From an uncultured Porphyromonadaceae bacterium (GTDB lineage Bacteria > Bacteroidota > Bacteroidia > Bacteroidales > Muribaculaceae), in assembly GCA_947175425.1 (NCBI GenBank), contig CAMWMR010000010.1, forward strand, positions 1 through 64,000: a stretch of DNA of 64,000 nucleotides. Direction: 5' to 3'. Below, one piece after another: positions 45,499 through 52,940 of the stretch. The notes under the pieces were generated by a model. The model was not told the origin of the DNA. It ran no database searches and saw only the letters and a list, made by a program, of their open reading frames with translations. Numbering within the stretch: position 1 is the first letter of the stretch; the number at the start of each line of letters is the position of its first letter. A program made the translations under genes and the position numbers.

Positions 45499-45777
45499 TC
45501 AGACATTATGCTCTTGATACCATTTCCAAGAGGACTGAGGCATCCAACCGTTTATCCGACCCGGGGAGACCTGGGCAATAAAAAACACGTCATTTTCTCC
45601 CAGATGTGTTCTAATGTCATTACAAAGTGTATTGATATCGTCCGAGTCCAAGGCGATCCACCAGGCATCTCTAAGAACATGTAGCGCTGTTCCTCCTAAT
45701 TCCTGTTCTAAATAAGAAAAAAAATCGGAGTAGTCTTTGTCGGCGGTTCTCAGTTCATATGTGAGTTGGTAAATCAT
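45499..45777 (-). CDS. Small Cas2/VapD-fold-like (SinR-type) protein
   Basis: 92 aa; MIYQLTYELRTADKDYSDFFSYLEQELGG...ALDSDDINTLCNDIRTHLGENDVFFIAQVSPGRINGWMPQSSWKWYQEH. Confidence 0.65.
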   Translation of the reverse strand: MIYQLTYELRTADKDYSDFFSYLEQELGGTALHVLRDAWWIALDSDDINTLCNDIRTHLGENDVFFIAQVSPGRINGWMPQSSWKWYQEHNV

Positions 45778-45801
45778 CTTATGTATTTGCTTTCGAGGTT
45801 C

Positions 45802-45833
45802 GCAAAGGTAGCTTTTTTTTTTAGAAAAAACAA
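45802..45833 (-). promoter_or_regulatory. Promoter of the three-gene operon (minus strand TTG-N20-TACCTTTGC)
   Basis: gcaaaggta at 45802-45810 and caa at 45831-45833 on plus strand. Confidence 0.6.
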
Positions 45834-45928
45834 ATGCTAATGAGAAGGTTCGTTACTAATGCGTTAAAAAGATTTGTAGAGTTGCTTTGAGAGTAAAAAT
45901 TATAGTTTTGACAGGAATGTCTATGTTT

Positions 45929-47002
45929 TTAGAGTGATAACTGGCGGCGGACGGATTCCTCGTGGATAAGAGCGAGGATTTTTTGGATGAAATGCTCGTC
46001 GAGTCCGAGTGTCCGGGCGTCGGCCACGCGTTTTGTGAGGAGGCGGGTGTAGCGGTCGGGCTGTACCACGGGAATGTCGTGCTGCTTTTTGAGGCGTCCT
46101 ATTTCCTCGGCCACTTCCATGCGTCGTGCAAGGAGTTCGAGGATGCGGGTATCGATGTTGTCGATGCTTTCGCGGAGAGTGTCGAGTCCGGCGTCGACGA
46201 CATTGCCTCCGGGTTTGCGCAGACGGCTAAGAATTTCGGCGAAAGTTTGGGGTGTAATCTGCTGAGCGGCGTCGCTCAGGGCTTCGTCGGGACGGCAGTG
46301 GCATTCCACAATAAGTCCGTCCATGTTCATTTCAAGGGCCTGGCGGGCAAGCGGTTCGATGAGGTCGCGCCGTCCCCCGATGTGGCTCGGGTCGCAGATG
46401 AGAGGCAGCTCGGGGCAACGGCGTTTCAGTTCGAAGGGAATGCGCCATTCGGGCGGGTTGCGGTATATGTGGGGCCCGTAGGCGCTGAAGCCGCGATGCA
46501 CTGCTCCGAGGCGGCGTATTCCCGCGCCGTAGATTCGTTGGAGGGCGCCCGTCCACAGCTCAAGGTCCGGGTTTACGGGATTTTTAACTATTACGGCGAG
46601 GGCGTCGAGTTTTTCGGCGGGCAGTGTTGCCAGATAGTCGGCAATTTCCTGTACAGCAAAAGGGTTTGCCGTAGTGCGAGCTCCAATCCAAAGCAGGTCT
46701 ATACCCGCTTCCACAGCCAGGGCTGCGTGTCGGGCATTGGCCACTTCGGTTGCAACGGGCATGTCGAGGCTTTGTTTCACCTCGGCGAGCCATGCCAGGG
46801 CCGGGTCGCCTATACCCTCGAAACCGCCCGGTTTTGTGCGGGGTTTCCATACGCCGGCACGGAAGCAGTGTATACCTGTTTCTTTGAGGCGTCGTGCGGC
46901 GTCTATTGTGAGTTCGCGGCTCTCGGCACTGCAGGGGCCTGCGATGATTATAGGAGTGCCGGCGGGCACGTTGTGGAAAAGAGGCTTCAGATTGCTGAAC
47001 AT
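45929..47002 (-). CDS. Bifunctional DAHP synthase / chorismate mutase
   Basis: IIIAGPCSAESRELTIDAARRL, KPRTKPGGFEGIG; C-terminal chorismate mutase LRESIDNIDTRILELLARRMEVAEEIGRLK. Confidence 0.94.
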   Translation of the reverse strand: MFSNLKPLFHNVPAGTPIIIAGPCSAESRELTIDAARRLKETGIHCFRAGVWKPRTKPGGFEGIGDPALAWLAEVKQSLDMPVATEVANARHAALAVEAGIDLLWIGARTTANPFAVQEIADYLATLPAEKLDALAVIVKNPVNPDLELWTGALQRIYGAGIRRLGAVHRGFSAYGPHIYRNPPEWRIPFELKRRCPELPLICDPSHIGGRRDLIEPLARQALEMNMDGLIVECHCRPDEALSDAAQQITPQTFAEILSRLRKPGGNVVDAGLDTLRESIDNIDTRILELLARRMEVAEEIGRLKKQHDIPVVQPDRYTRLLTKRVADARTLGLDEHFIQKILALIHEESVRRQLSL

Positions 47003-47161
47003 GGTGCAAAGTTAAGCAAAAAAAATGTATCGTAAACCTGCGCGAGAGCATTGTGAGAGGCGGTTTGAAAACTTTTTTGAAAAAATTTGAGGCGAGCTGT
47101 AATTTTTCACGGGCGAACGGCGTCATATATGTCAGAATCTACAATCGAAAAAAATTTCCTT

Positions 47162-47830
47162 ATGATTAAACTTCAAGCATTGAACAAGACGTATCCGGGA
47201 GTCGTGCCCCTGCATGTGCTCAAGGATATAAATCTTGAAATCCGCAAGGGCGAGCTTGTCTCCATAATGGGGGCTTCGGGCTCGGGCAAATCCACCCTGC
47301 TCAATATTCTCGGCATACTCGACAATTACGACAGCGGCGAATATTGGCTTGACGGTGTACTTATTAAAGACCTTGGCGAAAACCGCAGCGCCGACCTGCG
47401 GAACCGCATGATAGGCTTCGTGTTCCAGTCGTTCAACCTCATAAGTTATAAAAACGCGCTGGAGAATGTTGCGTTGCCGCTGTTCTACCAGGGTGTGAGC
47501 CGCCGCAAACGCAATGCGCTTGCCATGGAACAGCTTGAACGAATGGGGCTTGCCGACCGCGCGCATCATTTGCCGGGCGAGCTGAGCGGCGGACAGAAGC
47601 AGCGTGTGGCCATAGCGCGTGCGCTTGTCACAAATCCGTCGATAATCCTTGCCGACGAGCCAACGGGCGCTCTTGACTCGCATACCTCCAAGGAGGTTAC
47701 CGAGGTTTTTCGTCGGCTCAACGACGACGGCATGACAATTGTGATAGTTACTCACGACCCCGGCGTAGGGGCCGCGACAAACCGTATAATTCGGATTGTC
47801 GACGGAGAGATAGCCAACGGCAATGCTTGA
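47162..47830 (+). CDS. MacB/LolD-type ABC transporter ATP-binding protein
   Basis: GASGSGKSTLLNILGILD; LSGGQKQRVAIARALVTNPSIILADEPTGALDS. Confidence 0.95.
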   Translation: MIKLQALNKTYPGVVPLHVLKDINLEIRKGELVSIMGASGSGKSTLLNILGILDNYDSGEYWLDGVLIKDLGENRSADLRNRMIGFVFQSFNLISYKNALENVALPLFYQGVSRRKRNALAMEQLERMGLADRAHHLPGELSGGQKQRVAIARALVTNPSIILADEPTGALDSHTSKEVTEVFRRLNDDGMTIVIVTHDPGVGAATNRIIRIVDGEIANGNA

Positions 47831-49040
47831 CCTTTTTCGCGAAATAGGGCAGACGCTGCGCAACAACCGCCTGCGTACGGCGCTGACGGGTTTTTCGGTG
47901 GCATGGGGCATTTTTATGCTTATAGTGCTTCTTGGTGCGGCCCGCGGCGTGCGCAATGCCTTTGAAGAACGTTCGTCGGCCGAAACGACCAATCTTATAA
48001 GCTTTTGGGGCGGCCGTACCACTATCCCTTACAAGGGCTATAAGGACGGGCGTTTCATATCGCTCAAGAACGGTGATATGGAAGGGCTGAAGCACGACAA
48101 TCCCGGGATTGTGGCTGACGCAGGCGCCGAAGTGAATATGAATCATGTAATATCGAGCAACCGCGAGAGTGTGAACACGGGCTTTACGGCAGTTTTTCCC
48201 CGAGCGGCAGCTCTGGACCGTGTGGAGATGCTTTACGGGCGCTTTGTCAACAGCCGCGACATTGACAATAATCGCCGTGTGATGGTTCTTCACGAGAACA
48301 ATGCGAAGCAGCTTTTCGGCAATGCCGAAGACGCTCTTGGAAAAACCGTGCGCTGCATGGGCCTGGGGTGGACTGTAGTGGGCGTATACGGCGGCCAGCG
48401 CGGTCGTACCAATTATATGCCCTATACCACCTATAAAGTGCTGAGCGGCAACGATGACGAAGTGAGCGAGCTGCAGGTGCATCTTGAGGGCTTGCGTACC
48501 GAAGCCGACGGCGAGGCCGCCGAGGAAGCGCTGCGGGCCACTCTTGCTCGCAGGCATGAGTTCTCGCCCGAGGACAAAAGCGCCTTGTGGACGTGGAACC
48601 GTTTTACATCGTCGATACGCGTGGGCAAGTCGCAGAATTATCTCACTATCGCCGTTTGGGTTATTGGCATACTGACGCTGCTGAGCGGTATTGTTGGTGT
48701 GAGCAACATAATGTTTGTATCGGTACGCGAGCGCACACACGAAATAGGTATCCGCCGAGCCATAGGCGCCCGTCCGCGTTCAATCCTCACGCAGGTTATA
48801 GCCGAGAGTATTGCCGTTACGTCGCTTTTCGGGTATGCGGGCATAGTTGCCGGCATGGCGCTTCTGCAGCTTCTCGACATGGCCATAGGCAACAGCGATG
48901 ACTTCCGTCATCCGACAGTTGATATTTCCATAGCCTTGCAGGTGATGATTGCGCTTGTAATAGCGGGCACGCTTGCCGGACTGTTTCCGGCGCTCAAGGC
49001 GATAAAAGTAAAACCTGTGGAGGCGTTGCGAGACGAATAG
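47823..49040 (+). CDS. MacB-like ABC transporter permease
   Basis: FtsX-like core: GIVGVSNIMFVSVRERTHEIGIRRAIGARPRSIL. Confidence 0.93.
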   Translation: MLDLFREIGQTLRNNRLRTALTGFSVAWGIFMLIVLLGAARGVRNAFEERSSAETTNLISFWGGRTTIPYKGYKDGRFISLKNGDMEGLKHDNPGIVADAGAEVNMNHVISSNRESVNTGFTAVFPRAAALDRVEMLYGRFVNSRDIDNNRRVMVLHENNAKQLFGNAEDALGKTVRCMGLGWTVVGVYGGQRGRTNYMPYTTYKVLSGNDDEVSELQVHLEGLRTEADGEAAEEALRATLARRHEFSPEDKSALWTWNRFTSSIRVGKSQNYLTIAVWVIGILTLLSGIVGVSNIMFVSVRERTHEIGIRRAIGARPRSILTQVIAESIAVTSLFGYAGIVAGMALLQLLDMAIGNSDDFRHPTVDISIALQVMIALVIAGTLAGLFPALKAIKVKPVEALRDE

Positions 49041-49042
49041 TT

Positions 49043-50290
49043 ATGAGAACAGGATTTTTTGACATAGAAAACTGGCGTGAGATAGGCACCACGCTTGCAC
49101 GCAACAAAACGCGTACATTCCTCACGGCCTTCGGAATATTCTGGGGTACGGCCATTCTGGCTATCATGCTTGGAGGCGCCGACGGCTTTCGTGGTATAAT
49201 GAACCGTAATTTTGCCGGCCTGGCCACGAATTTAGGTGTTATGTACAGTTCGAACCGAACGATGTCGTACATGGGTTTCAACAAGGGCAGCGGCTGGGAT
49301 ATTACCATTGATGATGTTGAAGGCATTCGTCGTGTTGCACCTGCAATAGAGTCGATTTCGCCCGTAACATCGCGTCAGGTGACTGCCGCCGTTGGCATGC
49401 GTTCCAAAAGCATTACGGCTACCGGGGCGGGCAGCGAGTACGCCGCTATGGTCTCGCCCGTGGTTTATGACGGACGAATGCTTAACGAGAACGATGTGCA
49501 GAACACCCGCAAGGTTGCCGTTATGGGGCGCAACGTTGCCAACGAGCTTTTTCCCGAGGGTGATGCCGTTGGCAAATACGTGTCGTTCAACGGAGTGTAT
49601 TTTCAGATAGCGGGCATTGTCGGTCAGCTTTCCGAAGCGAGCATTTCGTCCACTCTTGACGATTCCGTGCTTATCCCCATAACAGCCATGCGACAGGTAT
49701 TCAACGTTGGCAATAAGGTCGATTTTGTGGTGTACACCGCACCTGCGGGGCACTCGCCCAAGGAGAACGAGGCGTCGATACGGCGTTATATGAGCGTTCG
49801 CCATTCCATACATCCCGATGACGACGGGGCAGTGGGCTTCCAGAATATCGCCGAGCTTTTCGATATGATAGAGAAGCTTTTTATGGGACTTACGCTGCTT
49901 GCCGGCTTTGTGGGCGCGGGGTCGCTTATGGCCGGAATAATAGGCGTCGGCAATATAATGTGGATAGTTGTGAAAGAGCGCACGCACGAGTTCGGTATCC
50001 GCCGGGCCATAGGCGCCCGCGCATCGGATATAACACGTCAGGTGCTGTCGGAGAGTGTGCTGCTCACGCTTGTATCGGGCACTTGCGGAGTTTGTTTTGC
50101 CGCCCTTGTGCTTGCCGGCCTGGATTACGGCACCGCCGACCCAAATTTGGGCATGGCCGGCTTTGAAATGGGCTTCGGCACTGCCGTTGGCATTGTGCTT
50201 GTGTTTTTTGTTCTTGGCAGCCTTGCCGGAACCTTGCCTGCGCTTCGTGCCATGCGCATAAAACCTATTGAAGCAATTCGTGAAAAGTAA
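49043..50290 (+). CDS. MacB-like ABC transporter permease
   Basis: GIIGVGNIMWIVVKERTHEFGIRRAIGARASDIT. Confidence 0.93.
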   Translation: MRTGFFDIENWREIGTTLARNKTRTFLTAFGIFWGTAILAIMLGGADGFRGIMNRNFAGLATNLGVMYSSNRTMSYMGFNKGSGWDITIDDVEGIRRVAPAIESISPVTSRQVTAAVGMRSKSITATGAGSEYAAMVSPVVYDGRMLNENDVQNTRKVAVMGRNVANELFPEGDAVGKYVSFNGVYFQIAGIVGQLSEASISSTLDDSVLIPITAMRQVFNVGNKVDFVVYTAPAGHSPKENEASIRRYMSVRHSIHPDDDGAVGFQNIAELFDMIEKLFMGLTLLAGFVGAGSLMAGIIGVGNIMWIVVKERTHEFGIRRAIGARASDITRQVLSESVLLTLVSGTCGVCFAALVLAGLDYGTADPNLGMAGFEMGFGTAVGIVLVFFVLGSLAGTLPALRAMRIKPIEAIREK

Positions 50291-50311
50291 ATCAAAAATC
50301 TATAATCTATT

Positions 50312-51406
50312 ATGAAAAAGTTCTTTAAAATTTTTCTTTGGGTGCTTGTGGCTGCTGTTGTGCTGGGCACTTTTGTATTCCTTTACCGCAACAGCATGGG
50401 CGAGAAGACCGTATATTCCACCCTGCGGCCCGAAACGGGGACAGTGGAGCGCACTACCGTGCTGACGGGCAAAATAGAGCCGCGCGATGAAATAGAAATA
50501 AAGCCGCAGATTTCCGGCATTATCAGCGAGATAATGGTTGAGGCCGGCGACCGCGTGAACGAGGGCGATGTTATTGCCCGTATCAAGGTAATCCCGGAGG
50601 CTTCGCAGCTTAGCTCGGCACAGAGTCGCGTTACGCTTGCCGAGCTGGAAGTGAAGGATGCCGAGACCAAATTCGGCCGTGACAGCGAGCTGTATTCCAA
50701 GAAGGTTATTTCGCGCGAGGAATACGAGAACAGCGAGAAAACGCTGCACAAGGCGCAGGAGGAACTTGCCGCCGCACAGGATGCCTATAAGATTGTGCGC
50801 GAGGGTGTTTCGAGCCTCAATGCAAAGGAAAGCAACACGCTTGTGCGTGCAACAATAACGGGGCTTGTGCTGGATGTTCCCGTAAAAGTGGGCAGCTCGG
50901 TTATTCAGGCCAACACCATGAACGACGGCACTACCGTTGCCACCGTTGCCGATATGAGCAAGCTTATTTTCAAGGGCAAAGTGGACGAGACCGAAGTTGG
51001 ATTGCTGCGCACGGGCATGCCTATGGAAATTGTTGTGGGCGCCATGCCCGACCTCAGTCCCATGGCTACCATAGAATATATATCGCCCAAGGGCGACGAC
51101 AGCTCGGGCGCCAATACGTTCGAGATAAAGGCGGCGCTTGTTCTGGACAGCACCGATGGGCTCCGCTCTGGCTACAGCGCCAATGCCACCGTGAGCCTGG
51201 CGCAGGTGAACAATGTTCTCACCGTTCCCGAATCGGCCGTGACTTTCCGTGGCGACAGCACATTTGTGTTTGTGCGCACCGACAGTGTTCCCGAGCCGGT
51301 GTTCGTGGAGCGTGCCGTGGAAACCGGGCTGAGCGACGGTATAAAAATTGAAATAAAATCGGGAATCGACAGCACAGCCGTTCTTCGCGGTGCGATAGTA
51401 AAATAA
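50312..51406 (+). CDS. Efflux periplasmic adaptor (HlyD/RND-type)
   Basis: N-terminal anchor; LTGKIEPRDEIEIKPQISGIISEIMVEAGDRVNEGDVIARI. Confidence 0.93.
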   Translation: MKKFFKIFLWVLVAAVVLGTFVFLYRNSMGEKTVYSTLRPETGTVERTTVLTGKIEPRDEIEIKPQISGIISEIMVEAGDRVNEGDVIARIKVIPEASQLSSAQSRVTLAELEVKDAETKFGRDSELYSKKVISREEYENSEKTLHKAQEELAAAQDAYKIVREGVSSLNAKESNTLVRATITGLVLDVPVKVGSSVIQANTMNDGTTVATVADMSKLIFKGKVDETEVGLLRTGMPMEIVVGAMPDLSPMATIEYISPKGDDSSGANTFEIKAALVLDSTDGLRSGYSANATVSLAQVNNVLTVPESAVTFRGDSTFVFVRTDSVPEPVFVERAVETGLSDGIKIEIKSGIDSTAVLRGAIVK

Positions 51407-52708
51407 ATGCTTATGAAAAAGACAGTTGCAAGCATATTTTGCGCCCTCGCCGTTTACGGTGCTTCGGCGCAGCAGCCGTGGACGCTGGAACGCTGCATCG
51501 ATTATGCGATAGAAAATAATATAGACGTCCGCTCAAGCCGGCTGGAGCAGTATCAGGGCGAACTTGCCGTTACCGAGGCCAAGGACCGTTTTCTGCCCAC
51601 GGCAAGCGCCTTTGCGCAGCAGAGTTTCAGCTTCGGGCGCGGTTTGACGAGCGATAATACCTATGCCGACCGCAATACCTCGGGCTTCGGGGTTGGAGCG
51701 CAACTTAATCTGCCTGTTTTCCAGGGGCTTTCGGCGATACGTCAGCTTGAGTACTCGCGCAGCTCCTTGCGTGCGCTCGTCGAGCAGACCGAGGCTGCCA
51801 AGGATGATGTGACACTCAATGTAATAGGCCAATATTTGCAGGCGCTCTATGCCGGCGAGCTGTTGCAGGTTGCCCGCGAACGCGAGGGAATATCAGCTCG
51901 CGAACTTGAACGGCGCCGCACTCTATTTGAGGCCGGACGCATTGCTGAGCTTGAGATTTACGAGGCCGAGGCGCAGCTCGCTTCCGACCGTCTTGCCGTT
52001 GTGCAGGCGCAGAACGATTCGACTGTCGCCGTGCTCGACCTCGCCCAGCTTCTCAATCTTCCTCACACCGAGGCCTTTGCCATTGAGCCTCTTGCCGACG
52101 AAATGATGCCTCTTGTAAGCCCCGAAACCGTGTTTGCAAATGCTTTGCGCACCAACCACTCGGTGCTTGCGGGCGAGTTGCAGCAGGAGGCCGCTCAGCG
52201 CAATGTTTCGCTGGCTCAGACGGGTTATATACCCACGCTGTCGCTCAGTGCGGGCTTGTCGACAAATTATTATAAGACATCGGGTTTTACTAACGAGAGT
52301 TTCGGCAGCCAGATGCGCCATAACTTTGCGCAAAGTATCGGTATTTCGTTGAATGTGCCTATTTTCGATGCTTTTTCAACTCGCAACAACGTGCGCCGCG
52401 CCCGCGTGAATCTGGAGAGTGCCCGTTTGCGCAGCGAGGACACCCGCAACAGGCTTTACAAGGCTATTGTGCAGGCCTATACGCAGGCTTTGGGCGCGGA
52501 GAAAAAGCTTGAATCGGCCCGCACGGCTGCCGAAAGCTCGAAAGCGGCTTTCGAGGCAATGCAGATAAAATACGATAACGGTCGTGCCAATGCCACCGAA
52601 TTCGAGCAGTCGAAATCCAATTATACCAACGCCCTCGCCGAGGCCGTACAGGCAAAATACGAGCGAATTTTGCGTGCCCGAATTTTAGCATTCTATAACA
52701 AAGATTAA
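51407..52708 (+). CDS. TolC family outer membrane efflux protein
   Basis: WTLERCIDYAIENNIDVRSSRLEQYQGELAVTEAKDRFLPTASAFAQ; coiled-coil repeats. Confidence 0.92.
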   Translation: MLMKKTVASIFCALAVYGASAQQPWTLERCIDYAIENNIDVRSSRLEQYQGELAVTEAKDRFLPTASAFAQQSFSFGRGLTSDNTYADRNTSGFGVGAQLNLPVFQGLSAIRQLEYSRSSLRALVEQTEAAKDDVTLNVIGQYLQALYAGELLQVAREREGISARELERRRTLFEAGRIAELEIYEAEAQLASDRLAVVQAQNDSTVAVLDLAQLLNLPHTEAFAIEPLADEMMPLVSPETVFANALRTNHSVLAGELQQEAAQRNVSLAQTGYIPTLSLSAGLSTNYYKTSGFTNESFGSQMRHNFAQSIGISLNVPIFDAFSTRNNVRRARVNLESARLRSEDTRNRLYKAIVQAYTQALGAEKKLESARTAAESSKAAFEAMQIKYDNGRANATEFEQSKSNYTNALAEAVQAKYERILRARILAFYNKD

Positions 52709-52866
52709 AAAGTATAGTTTCGGATTTTTTTGAGGTTCTGCCGCAGCAGGCTATTCGCAAGCCGAGCTGCGGCAGTTGTATGTTGCTGAGGAGCAGTGGG
52801 AAAGTGCTAGTGTTAAAAAAACAAAAAAATAGAGAGGTGGAATTGTATCGGCCTGTACTTTTGTAT

Positions 52867-52875
52867 TATATTTGC
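52867..52875 (+). promoter_or_regulatory. Bacteroidetes -7 box (TATATTTGC)
   Basis: TTG at 52843-52845, 21-bp spacing; upstream of the 52941 gene. Confidence 0.5.
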
Positions 52876-52940
52876 AGAATAAAACACAATAATTAACCAT
52901 TGCTAACTTGCAGATGTGTAAAACCTTATAAAATCGTACT

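Noticed and set aside
45499-45777. Calling the Cas2-like ORF part of a CRISPR-Cas system
   Set aside because: No repeat-spacer array, cas1 or effector in the window; VapD/SinR-type relatives exist outside CRISPR.
45962-47035. 357-aa plus-strand ORF opposite the DAHP synthase
   Set aside because: Mirror of a well-identified enzyme; no independent support.
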